Origin: Moringa oleifera
Taxonomy: Eukaryota; Streptophyta; Magnoliopsida; Brassicales; Moringaceae
NCBI GenBank assembly: GCA_021397835.1
Contig: JAJFZO010000575.1
Coordinates: 2,733,001-2,797,000, forward strand
Direction: 5' to 3'
DNA: 64,000 nt
The notes below the pieces were generated by a model. It did no database searches and was not told where the DNA came from. It was given only the letters and a program-made list of their open reading frames with translations. The position numbers and the translations under genes are program-made. Each line of letters begins with the position of its first letter. Position 1 is the first letter of the stretch. Below, piece by piece: positions 33,982 to 44,636 of this stretch.

Positions 33982-35275
33982 TCACATGAGTAGTACTCCT
34001 ATGCACAAGCTCAGTAGCATTATCAACAATCTCCCACCGTCCATTCTGGCAACCCCGTTATCATTATCAGCCGTCTGATCAGCTGAGTCATCCTCAGGTG
34101 CATCCGCCTCCGGTGCATCTGCGTCATCCTTGTCTTCCTTCCCAGACTTGGGTGCCTCAGCTACCCGATCTGGCTTGAACAGCTCTCTGGGCAACAAAAC
34201 CTTATCGATCTTGTACACCACCAAAGGCTCCTCGTCCTTTAGCGTCCCCGTTATCTTCGCCGTGATAACCTTAGTCTTCAAGGTCACATCGTCGCCGTCA
34301 TTTTGCACTGTGAAATCGTACTTGTTCGAGCCGTCTGTCGCCAGAGTGTTTAGGACTCCATTACTGGATCTTAACATTTGTAGCGACTGGTACACGGGAA
34401 TGCCGTGATACAACAGTAACGACACCTTGTGGGCAGCCGTCAGGTTCTTGTACTTTGGCATGAAACTCTTGACAATCCCATCTGTTGGGCAAAACACAGT
34501 TAGGCCGCCATCAATGTTCTCCTGGAAAGTCGAATCGGCTCCCGAGGATATCAACAATTCGGCGAAAGATTTGCAGCCTTGCTTCTGCAAGATAGCCGTC
34601 ACATTCAGATCGCTCGGCCCCGAAGTCGGCGCTTCAGCTACATCTGAAGATAAGACCTAACCAGGTTGAAAGCATAAGTTATGGTTAGTCAAGCTCGTAG
34701 TAGTAAAATACACGCAAAATTTTTCCACAACTCAGGACATTGATGATAAGAGTCACCTGACTAATCTGTAAGACGGAGATATTATAAGGCATCTCGGCAA
34801 TAGATTTGACGTAAAGAGCATCAAGCTTGCCATCGTTATCTTGAGCACCGAAGGCTACTCTTCCACCCTTAAGATCAGTGATGTTTATGTAACCGGAGGT
34901 GCCTGGTGCGGAGCCGGATGCCTGGAACAAAGTGGCAGTGGTGGTACTGCCACCGGTGATCTGATGCAGCTTCCTGGCACCGAAGTAGTCAGCAAGGATA
35001 TGGAGAGAGAGGACGTTCCTGATGGTGTAGATGGATAGCTGCTTGGAGAGGAGAAGTGACATAGCGGCATTGTCGACGGCAAGCACAGTGATGGTCAGGC
35101 GGCGGTTGATCTCCGCGGCAAGGTGAGTCAACGTGAGGTAGTGGTTGAAAGTCGAAAACTGTGGGTGTTTGGCGAGTATGCGAGTGATATTGTGACCCTC
35201 GGAGGAGGAGGAGAGACACAACACCAGAACAAGACAGAGCGAGAGTGCGGTGGCTAGCGGTGGCGCGCGTGCCAT
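33982..35275 (-). CDS. fasciclin-like arabinogalactan protein, FLA1/FLA2 type
   Basis: Two exons, 35275-34757 and 34656-33982, GT-AG, 397 residues. Residues 1 to about 27 are a signal peptide (ATALSLCLVLVLCLSSSS). The first FAS1 domain (about 28-172) starts HNITRILAKHPQFSTFNHYL, and the second (about 190-330) includes GGLTVFCPTDGIVKSFMPKY. A short AP-containing, Asp/Glu-rich linker (DADAPEADAPEDDSAD) follows, then a hydrophobic tail (LLIMLLSLCIGVLLM) typical of a GPI-anchor signal. Such proteins sit on the outer plasma membrane or wall and act in adhesion and wall assembly. The glycosylation (AP/SP) regions are poorer than in typical FLA1, so it may be weakly arabinogalactosylated. Several N-glycan sites are present (NIT, NIS, NVT, NLT). 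Confidence 0.93.
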
Positions 35276-35330
35276 TTTTGGTATAGAACTGTCGGTGCTG
35301 CTCCTGGTGGATTTTTTTGAAGGTGGATGA

Positions 35331-35343
35331 ATATATATATAAA
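35331..35343 (-). promoter_or_regulatory. TATA box of the fasciclin-like gene
   Basis: The minus strand reads TTTATATATATAT, about 55-65 bases upstream of the ATG at 35275. Position and sequence suit a plant core promoter. Confidence 0.6.
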
Positions 35344-38300
35344 CCGTATGCTGTTCCTCTTGAGGGACTGATGCGTGAGTCTTTGGATTATAATACATTG
35401 CCAGCTCAGCAGTAAGTGGGTTTGGGTCCCATCTAGATGGGTCCCGCTTGTTCTCTTTCAACGGCCACGGTACTGTTCTCATAATTTCAATGATCGATCT
35501 TCCCTTCCATCCGGCTCTGCTTTGTTTTCTCAACTTTCTCTCCTGGAATCTTCCGGGTTTTTTAAAATATTATTTATAAATTTTAAAAATAAATAATATA
35601 CTTAATTCATAAATTTAAGTAACATAATAATTACGTATAATCAACCTTCTGATTGGTAATAATTTAATGAAGAAAAACGTAAGTGATGGAATATTTTTGT
35701 CACAAAGGACGAAACGACAGTGGGCCATGTAGTATTATTTATTACATTAATAACATGATGCACGTAATACATGTAGTTGAAACTTACAGTCAAACAGCTA
35801 ATGATGGTAGAAGCAGTGACTAGTTTAATATGGTTGTATTTTCCAAAACGAAAAGCAAATACAAAGAGGGGGGTGTCGTTTTGTTTAATGTGGGTTGTTA
35901 GGCTGTGGGAGCCCACACCTGTCGGTAGCAACACAGCCAGGCTGGATTTGGAAGGGTCGGGCCACGTGGACAGCGATGTTTTTGCTTGTTCGGTGATTGC
36001 AGCATCAACAGCCGTTCATCCGTCACTTCAATCTAATAATTAACGGTTAGGATTTTTGTTTTCAATTTTTTTTTCCTTTTTTGAATTTGGGGTCCAGGCC
36101 AATATGATTTTGAATTGATCAAAGCATATACCCATGTCACAGTTGACTGTCGTGAGACGAAGATTTACATGACATAATCAATTTGATTAAAATTAATTTT
36201 ATTTGGTTTTGGTGACTGTTAAACTTATTTTATAAACATTAATAATAATATTATTATTAAAATTATTAAATAGAGTGTTGGTAATTTGGGCCTTTGTAAA
36301 ACTTAATAGGCTAAAGTTTTCAAAGCCCACAAAACTATGGAAGTACTAGGCGACCCAAATGAGTGAAGATATTAAAGTAATTACAGAGATATTATCAAAT
36401 TCAAAATTACCTCACAATAAATTTATAATTTAAAAAAAAACTAATTCAATTTTAACAATTTTAAGAATTTTAAATTTAACAATTTTTGGAAAAGCAAATT
36501 ATAGGTATTCAAAAACAATGAGAATTTACCATTGGTATAAACATCTTTTGATGATTTCATTAGAGTATTTTAATAAAAAATATTTTATATATTTTATAAC
36601 TAAATAAATTATTAATTTAAATAATAAAGATCTTTTAAAATTATAAATTTTATTTTTTAATCATATTATAACTTTTAAAATATTTTCAAAAAATTTATCA
36701 ATTTGAATCAAATTAAACCTTAAACATTTAAAATATTAAAGATATTCAAATTGAAGATCATTTTACAAAGAATTGTAACTTTAAATTTTTCAGAAAAAAA
36801 TTAAATTATTATTAAAAATTTCCTAAAAGATAAACTAAAAAATTATTTAAATTTGAAACATGAAATCAAAATAAGATGTAAAATTTATTTGAATAACTAT
36901 TACTTTGAATAATAAAAACAACGTTATTTTTTATAATTTTTTTTATCAAATTTTAATTTAAAATAAATTAATAAATTAAAATTTATTTGAAAATTTTTTA
37001 AAAAATAACGGTTAACCCAAAAAAAAATTAAAGTTTAAAATGATTTTTACTTTAATTTTTAAAAATTATTACGGATCATAATCTAACCCATAAAAAAAAA
37101 AAAAAAGGGTTCCGATAATGGTGGTACTGACATCTTTTAATAAGTTTAAGCGTGGCTGGTTTGGAAAGACGTGACGAAGTAAGCAGCCAACAACCTTTGG
37201 TTTATAAAAGGGGAGGATCACTGGAGACAAGCAGACAAAAGCCATTTGAATAAAAGGTAAGAAAAAGGGGAGACAGTGACCGAAGGAGGGCTTTGCTTTA
37301 AGCCTAAAGTCTGCAGGTGGTGGGCCTGTCTTTTCCAACAGCCAACTTTGGTGGGAGACTTTCCATGGAAAAAAAGGCTGCTAATTTGCTGCTTATGCAC
37401 TCCTAGATGAGCAATTAACTCAAGCATTCAACTCACTCTCTCTTTCGTTCCACAATAATCACACACCCACAAAGTAGAACGCCACTTTATTAAGTACATC
37501 GTAATCATGAGGGAGGATCCCAATCTCCCATGCCCAATACTTGTTTGTATAAATGTCTAGCTGACATACAGCCCATATGTGCATTCGCTGACAGAGCAGC
37601 TTCCTTTCTGTTTTTATATTAATTCACACACAAGTCAGAAAAATCTGTTAATCTTCTGCGACTCTTTAAAGAGAGAGCATGCCTGTACAATTGGAGAGTA
37701 AAGAAGTTGGTCGATAGGACTTAGAGCTGAAGATTAGTGAGGGCGTAAATGCCACTTGGGTCTCAGTGGTCCTGCTAAGCTACTTTACAGGAAGAGCTTC
37801 CTGAGAGCGGGCTTTAATTACAGAAAGAAATGTGGCAAACGTGTTAGTGGCGGACTCAGGACAGCAAGTGGCCTTGACACCATTAAAGATAAGAAGACAA
37901 ACAGGACAAAGATATTTAACTAGACAAAGGAACCGGCGTGAGTGGTTAAGACTTAGCAGCTACTGCATGCAGTTAGCCGCCCCCTTCTCTTTTTACACAA
38001 ACAGGGGAAGCTACAAACAGGGTATCCTTAAACATTTCCCAAGAGATAACATAATCCTGGCACGTAGACAGTGACCAAAGGGGTTTATCAGTTTCTTCCG
38101 AGCAGCAAAGACTGACTCAAAATGGAATTATCAAACAATCAGGATAGGCAAATCTGGGTGAGGGGTAACCTCAAAATTCAGATTGAGGAACCCCATTTAA
38201 GTGAAAAGTCTAATAGACAGAGGGACAAATGGCAAAATTCAGAGGCAGTCTTTCCTTTTTACATGTCCAAACAAAGCCTCCTTTTCCTCTTGGATCTGTC

Positions 38301-38812
38301 AGCAGAACCCGAGCAACTGTCAGTTCAACGACTTACCCGAAAACTCCCATGGATGATGACTCTTATGATGATAACCAAAACAGCAAAACAACATAGAAAC
38401 TCGCAAAAAAAAAAAAGGCAGTTCTGTTTTCTGCTAACATAAAAGCAGATCGAGAAAGATCCTTCTATATACAATAATGGCGGAGTAACGGGTTGCACAC
38501 AGAAGGAAATTACACTGTTTTTCATGGGTTTCTCTTCTTCTTCACCTAAAATTGAGTGGTATTAAACAGTAGAAGTCTATCTCATTAGAGGGTTACAATA
38601 CCAATACTAATACAAATACAGATACAATTGTGCTTTTGCTTCGTCTCTTGTTCTTAGTTCTTACCCAGAAATTACACATTTTTAAACAGAAGAAAAACTA
38701 AATAAGCTCAAAGAAGAAACCTAATGATTAAAATTAATCCAAATTAACACATTCCCCCAAAGTGAAGTGACTAGTCTATATAGAAGAACGTTGCTTAAGA
38801 GCACCCGCCTAC
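35344..38812. other. intergenic region
   Basis: About 36200-37080 is strongly AT-rich. A TTATAAAAGGG motif near 37200 (+) resembles a core promoter, but no coding frame follows. The part from about 38500 to 38812 probably includes the NF-YB 3' UTR. No gene recognised. Confidence 0.5.
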
Positions 38813-39463
38813 CTACCTCGACCTAACAGCACCACCAGCGGAACCACCACCGGTCCCACTCTTCCCAACGCTCCTCTCATGATGGTGGTGATGAAACCCA
38901 CCTGTCCCGTACACGTGTCCCTGATGATGCCCCATCATCACCATGCCCCCGTACATCCCCCCACCGCCGTTATATCCACCGCCGCCTGGGCCGGCCGAAC
39001 CCATGCCACCACCACCACCCGAGGAACCCGAGCCACCCGAAGCTGGGGGGCCACCCGAGCCACCTCCTGGGGCACCATCCTTGTCGCCTTGCCTTCCGAT
39101 GGAGGTCTTCTCGCCTTCCATCTCCCTGTACTTCTGGAGGTAAATCTTGAGGGGCTCCACGTAGTCCTCGAAGCCCAGGGTGGTCATGGCCCAGAGGAGA
39201 TCATCGCCGTTGATGGTCTTGCGTTTCTCGCGCTGGCACTTGTCGGAGGCTTCGCCGGTGATGAAGCTGATGAACTCGGAGACGCACTCCTGCACGGTCT
39301 CCTTGGCGTCCTTGGAGATCTTGGCGTTGGCCGGCAATGCTTTCTTCATGATTCTGCTCACGTTAGCGATCGGCAGGAACCTATCCTGCTCCCTTGCCGA
39401 CAAATCGCCAGCGTTGTTGCTGTTGTTCTGGCCTCCTCCGGATTCATTGTCGGAGTCAGCCAT
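38813..39463 (-). CDS. NFYB3: NF-YB transcription factor subunit, NF-YB2/NF-YB3 type
   Basis: Intronless, 216 residues, as usual for this subclass. The histone-fold B domain spans about 24-114: [20 protein letters not shown], then [20 protein letters not shown], then the DNA/NF-YC contact segment [18 protein letters not shown]. It pairs with NF-YC, and with NF-YA binds CCAAT boxes. NF-YB2/3 with CONSTANS-type proteins promote FT and photoperiodic flowering. The C-terminal 90 residues are a Gly-rich tail with a His run (HHHHHE) and [14 protein letters not shown], common in the group but longer than in Arabidopsis NF-YB3. The gene is GC-rich compared with its flanks. Assignment to YB3 rather than YB2 is by general likeness. 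Confidence 0.92.
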   Translation of the reverse strand: MADSDNESGGGQNNSNNAGDLSAREQDRFLPIANVSRIMKKALPANAKISKDAKETVQECVSEFISFITGEASDKCQREKRKTINGDDLLWAMTTLGFEDYVEPLKIYLQKYREMEGEKTSIGRQGDKDGAPGGGSGGPPASGGSGSSGGGGGMGSAGPGGGGYNGGGGMYGGMVMMGHHQGHVYGTGGFHHHHHERSVGKSGTGGGSAGGAVRSR

Positions 39464-39796
39464 CCCGTTCTCCCCCTTCCCCCACCCAACCCAGAAAAGA
39501 AAAAAAAAAAAAAAAACTAGAACAAAAGAGAAACAAAGTGCTTCGTTTATATATAGTTATCAAACAAACGAATGAACAAAAAATAGAGAAAGATAAATCG
39601 AAGGGTGCGTTGGTTATGGTTGTTAAAAGATGGAGAAAGAGAAGAGTATCACTGACAATTTGGGTTGGAGGCCGCTGGAGAGGGTGACGGGAATCCGGAG
39701 GGAGCAGAGGAGGCCGGGGGTGGTCAGGGAGGAGAGAGGAGGCGGAGGGTGTTGGGGTCCGTTCGATCGATTGGGGTAATAATGAATCGGGGCCGA

Positions 39797-39802
39797 CACG
39801 TG
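39797..39802. promoter_or_regulatory. G-box/ABRE 1 upstream of NF-YB gene
   Basis: CACGTG in GACACGTGGG, about 335 bases upstream of the NF-YB start codon. A core of this form is bound by bZIP and bHLH (including PIF) factors. Confidence 0.5.
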
Positions 39803-39906
39803 GGTGGTTTTGGACCGTTTATATGTCGATAAGAGTGGGGAAGTGGAGGTGGCGGGCGTGGTTGGATGGTAAGTGGGGTCCGGGCCATCGACGGTTCTAA
39901 GATGGA

Positions 39907-39912
39907 CACGTG
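39907..39912. promoter_or_regulatory. G-box/ABRE 2 upstream of NF-YB gene
   Basis: CACGTG in GACACGTGGC, a full ABRE-type element, about 445 bases upstream of the start codon. Confidence 0.55.
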
Positions 39913-40037
39913 GCGGTGAATTTGGTCAAGCCTAATATTTATTGGTTTGTTAGAATCTGGGCATTGGCTTGGCTCGAGCCTAGTCGAGCTGGCGAAGGTG
40001 TAGCCCACAGCTCATCATCCATATCCTATCGTCATTA

Positions 40038-40043
40038 CACGTG
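40038..40043. promoter_or_regulatory. G-box/ABRE 3 upstream of NF-YB gene
   Basis: CACGTG in TACACGTGGC, about 575 bases upstream of the NF-YB start codon. It is the third copy of the same core within 250 bp. Confidence 0.55.
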
Positions 40044-41067
40044 GCGACGGATGAAGACTTTCTGATATTGCCCCCTCTGTATGTAAGCTGTGAGGTGAGG
40101 CTGGCGGAATTTTCATCCCATATATATCGTCATGGATTTCTTACACTTTTTTTTTTATTAAAAAAAAAAGGAAATAAAAAGCAATAAACAATATATTTTC
40201 TGCAGACAACATTGCTGCGATTGTATATACAAATGTGAATTACCCATTTGACTTATGATTTCCTTTTCTTTTCCATCTTTCTGTGGAAAACTTTTTCAGA
40301 AAAAAAAAAAGAAGATCGAATCCATGATAATATTTTGTCTATTAATATAAAACATAAAATTACTACTCATCTAGCAAGGCAGCAAAGCAACCATTACCGT
40401 TACCATTGCCATGTCATGCTTATGCTAATGAATCCAATATTAATTTTGTTTTGTTGAATTCTCAGCATTTTGGATTGGTTGGTTTTGTAGTTGTTATCAA
40501 AGTCAAATGAAAAATGCAGATAAGATGAAAAAGAAATCATGCATAATGGTGATGTTGAAGTAATGGTACTCAGCTTATGGCATGGTGATCAAGTTATATT
40601 TTTAAAGCATTAACATGAATTAAATTAATTATCAACAAATTTAGGTCATGGTAGCGCTTAACCAAGTAAATTAAGACATAATAAATAAATTTGGTTTGGT
40701 TAAATAAAACCCTTTTTGGTTTATTTCTCTCCTAACCTATATATGTATGAAATCAGTATGGTACTATTTTTTTTTAAAAAAGGTTTTTTAAGTTAAATAA
40801 ATTCTATTAATCTGAACAGTATTAATTTTCAAAAAACATTAAGATGTATTTTATTTATTATTTTAATATATATATATATATATATATTTGTGTGAGTAAA
40901 TGTGTGAGATGGTAACGTAATATATATATTTCCTCCAAAGAAACAAAAGTTAAGGAAGGAGCGCATGCAGTTCACTGAACAGCTTTTGAAGCCCACGCAC
41001 CCACCCAAGGCATTGATGTTACTGTAATAAGGTTCCTCCAGTGTCCTTACCAAACATATCCGGCTAG

Positions 41068-41099
<32 letters not shown>

Positions 41100-42209
41100 G
41101 AGGATCTGATCTCAGGAGAAAATAATACGTACGGGGCGTTGGATTCTTTACGCTGCATATCATAGCTACAAGGGCGCAGCATGAGTTTTAGTGGATGCTT
41201 GAGTGGGTTGTATATCTCTGTGTCCACTATATAATGGAGAACTTCCAGCATTTCTTCAAAAGCTTCGAGCTCTGTCTGCTTTCATGGCAGCATACACTCC
41301 ACAAATACCCTATTCACCTATATTTTTCGAACTCATTGAGACCTATATAAACTTTAGGGTGTTTTCCCTTCACCAAATCCCTATAGTCCCATGTCGGTAC
41401 GTACCTAGCTAGTTCCTTTCTATTTGTCTTCTCTGTATGTACGTAGATGGCTGAGGGGGAAGGCTAGGGCTTAAACTCAGTAGAGGAAAACCGTCAACTT
41501 CATTACAAACAAAGGCTGAAGCTTTCGTGTCTTCTGCTTTCTGGAATACTGATTGATGAAACGATCGATGCATGAAACCATTTAGTTTTTTTGTTAAGAT
41601 CTTCCTGGTGTACATGTAGCTAACAGTAATAATGATCTCTTAACCCATGTCCATTCAAGCTTCTCAAGGTTTCTTCGTTGCTTGAAACTGTTCTTTTATT
41701 GTCTGTTGATATGATTTTTATTGATTTTGACAAAAAAAAGAGAGACGACTTGAACATTAATGATCATGATCAAATCTGATTTGTACTAAATGGACTACCC
41801 ACCAAATGTTAGGGCTGAATTGCATTATTGCATATGATGCTAATGGATAACAAAAAAAAGGATGAGTGGAAAAAGAAGTGCAAGTGGGATTACATCAAGA
41901 GGCCATAGCCTTTGAACTTTTAACACTTTAATGAGCGTCAAGAGCAAATAAAGAGCCATTGTACAATTTTGCTTTTATGGGTATCCAAAGCTTGCTACCG
42001 AAAAAAAGATAGAGTCTTTAAGCTTCACAGTTCACAATAATATTACACAACAGGAGCAGGAAGTAATTAATACAGAAGTTTGAAATGGAAAAAAGAAAAA
42101 AGAAATCTGATGCTACGTAATTCTTAAATATACCAAATCCCTGAAAGGATCAAAAACTATTGAAGTACCGAAGAAGAAGCGCCAGATATGCTGAGATGTA
42201 CTGAATTAA
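40044..42209. other. intergenic region
   Basis: No gene recognised. It contains an (AT)n tract at 40865-40888 and a (GA)n tract near 41077-41099. The part next to 42209 should be the 3' UTR of the following minus-strand gene. Confidence 0.5.
40865..40888. repeat. (AT)n microsatellite
   Basis: About eleven AT units in intergenic DNA. Confidence 0.8.
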
Positions 42210-42956
42210 TTAAGCTTCAATCTCAAACCTTGGACACTTGATTGAGCCCATGGATATGTCGATCTCGATCAAGTTGTCCTCCTCGTTCATTTCATTGAAC
42301 TCTGCAAAGAGCTCCATCAGGCTACGTTGCCGGAAAATGGAATGGGGCATGTAATCTGGGAATTTTTGCTGGTGGAAACTGAACTTGGGTTCTTGTTCCT
42401 TGTGATGACCGACGTAATGCCCACTTGGGAGAGCGATTTCTATCAGGCTTTCCTCATCGGATATGGAACCATCGGAGTCATCCAGGCTTTGATCCACATT
42501 CTCTCGGAATGGCCAGTCTACTTCAGAATCCTCAGTTGTTGTTGATTGATCGAGAAATTCACTTTCTGATAAGGAATCCAGTGATCTCACCAGGTAATCT
42601 TGGATCTCATTCAGGTCCTCACCTTCTCGGTCTTCCTTCTCCTGTTTAACAGCTTCACTTACAGGGCTTTGTTTCGATATGATATCTTCTGTTTGAGATA
42701 TTAAACTATCCTGAATTGGCCCGAGAGCCTCTTCCGTGACTGATTTCTCCACCAACTCTGGCTTTTGCCTTGAAAATGCAAAGAGAAGGGTTGATGAGAT
42801 CAATACTGTTGATGTGAGGACGGTGGGGAAGAACCCAAAGCCAGGAAGATCAATAAGAAACAGTGATGGAGCAAGAACAGCAAACCATGAGAGTGGGTTT
42901 TTCAGGATAGACAAAAGAGAAACCATTTGGTCTGCAACTGTGTTGTCCAACTTCAT
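42210..42956 (-). CDS. uncharacterised plant protein with two membrane segments and conserved acidic C-terminus
   Basis: Single exon, 248 residues. Two adjacent hydrophobic segments near the N-terminus (about 20-37, PLSWFAVLAPSLFLIDLPGF, and 42-60, FPTVLTSTVLISSTLLFAF) suggest a membrane hairpin. A long acidic Ser/Glu-rich region (about 65-200) follows, with EVDWPFRENVDQ and SDEESLIEIALPSGHYV. The C-terminus (SLMELFAEFNEMNEEDNLIE, then a segment ending KCPRFEIEA) has the look of a conserved block. I recognise the general pattern as a plant-specific membrane protein of unknown function but cannot name it. A TATA-like TCTATATATATG lies about 400 bases upstream on the minus strand (43360-43371), implying a long leader or a UTR intron. 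Confidence 0.75.
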   Translation of the reverse strand: MKLDNTVADQMVSLLSILKNPLSWFAVLAPSLFLIDLPGFGFFPTVLTSTVLISSTLLFAFSRQKPELVEKSVTEEALGPIQDSLISQTEDIISKQSPVSEAVKQEKEDREGEDLNEIQDYLVRSLDSLSESEFLDQSTTTEDSEVDWPFRENVDQSLDDSDGSISDEESLIEIALPSGHYVGHHKEQEPKFSFHQQKFPDYMPHSIFRQRSLMELFAEFNEMNEEDNLIEIDISMGSIKCPRFEIEA

Positions 42957-43359
42957 GGACTAGAAAAAGCTCTTAGATTTGTTTTCGCTGTGGAAGAAAA
43001 TTATATACAGAAAAGAAAAGTTAATTTTTTTCCCTACTATTTGGTGGGGAAGATCTGGAGGTGATGAGATCAAAAGGAGATAGAAGACTTATGACCTTTG
43101 TTGAAAAGAAGGAAGAAACAAAATCAAAAACTATAATATAGATGAATGAATAAATACGAAGGATTAGAACAAGTAGAAGAAAATCAAAGCCGCCTCTTTT
43201 CTTGAAGCCACCAGGAAACCTGAGCTTGATGGGAGAGGTGCAGAGGGCAAGAGAGATTGAACGGGGTAACTATGCTTTCCTTTACTCAGATTCCAAAAGA
43301 GAGATATAACAAGAAAGAAAAGCAGCTTTTATGAGATCTGAGAACACAATTTGCATATC

Positions 43360-43371
43360 ATATATATAGAA
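43360..43371 (-). promoter_or_regulatory. TATA box candidate for the two-TM protein gene
   Basis: The minus strand reads TCTATATATATG in otherwise non-repetitive DNA. It is distant from the ATG (about 400 bp), so the assignment is tentative. Confidence 0.35.
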
Positions 43372-44500
43372 AAACCAAGAAAGCAAGAAGTAAGCTGAAT
43401 CAGTGTGCTCTGGATGCTGGTTTCTGCTGAAAGATTTGAGGAAAGCAACTAGTTTGCAGGGATGAATAAAACTAAGGGAAAAAAGAAAAATTTAGTTATA
43501 TTCTGCTTAATGTAACTATACTTAGCAGTGCAGAGGTTCTGGGTATTTTTCGTCTCTGCACTGACTCACAATTCCCTGTTTCCCATGGCTCCTGTTAACG
43601 AGGGTTTTTAATTGCTCACACCAGTCGGTCGTTGTTACTTACCTCTGCAACTGATTCTCTTGAAAACACCAAAACTCCTGGGTTGAGTTTTCCCTGTCTT
43701 GGTTTACAGTCTCAAAGCTTGGAAATAAGAGAAGCCATGTGCAGACATCTGAGCTCACCACATGGCACTTTCCCTCCAATGAGTGAAAATAATATAAACG
43801 AAACCCAAAACAGCAAGATATATATTATACTATTTCTCCCTTCTGCCATTTCTCTGCAACCCCCAAGAAGCCTATACCATGCCTCAAGCTTCATCAAAGG
43901 TGGAAAAACACATCATCCAAGAACCCTATGATGTACATGGTCTCGGTTTTCTTCTTGAACCCAAGTCGCCCAGCATAAAATAACTTGAAATGATCAGTTT
44001 TCTTCTGCAGAGACAGAACTGCTTTCACCCTTCTCGGAACCTCACCGCCATAGAGCAACATCAACAGAAGTTTCAGATGTACAGTAGCTAGTCCGTGAAT
44101 AAGGCGTGGAACTTACAAAGAGGACGGTCTAGTCAACCATCAAAGCTTTGCTGCAATCAAAACTATAAATGCTATCTCAAAAGACTAAGTCTTCACATGT
44201 TGCTGCACACCTGTTATAGAGAAAAGCCATTAACCTTGTAGATAGAGAACAACAAAAGGCTACTCAGAGGAAAAGAAAAGCCAGAACCTTTTCTTTTTTT
44301 CCTGATAAAGAAAAGAAGATCTCTGATGAGGAACAAAAGGTGGAGTATTCAGATTTAATCACTTCTAACATATCTGTAATTTTGTCTCTAACTCTAAATA
44401 TTCCCACAAGTTGATAACAAAGATATGGCTTTGTGCATTATTGTGCCAACGAAATCATCAAATGTGTCCCAACCAAGATCATTATTGCTTCATCAGGTAG

Positions 44501-44636
44501 CTAAGAAAGTGTGAGAAAATGAAGATTCCCCTTTTGAGGATGATGTATAACTGATCTGTATGCAATGTCTAAGAAAGTGTGAGAAAATGAAGATTCCCCT
44601 TTTGGGGATGATGTATATCTGATTTGTATGCAATGC
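44501..44636. repeat. 68-bp direct tandem duplication
   Basis: Units 44501-44568 and 44569-44636 both start CTAAGAAAGTGTGAGAAAAT and end GTATGCAATG plus one base. They differ at only a few positions (GAGG/GGGG, TAAC/TATC, GATC/GATT, final T/C). No function is evident. Confidence 0.9.

Noticed and set aside
38879..39520. Long antisense frames, including a proline-rich one, opposite the NF-YB gene
   Set aside because: They mirror the Gly-rich tail and GC-rich codons of NF-YB and have no domain of their own.
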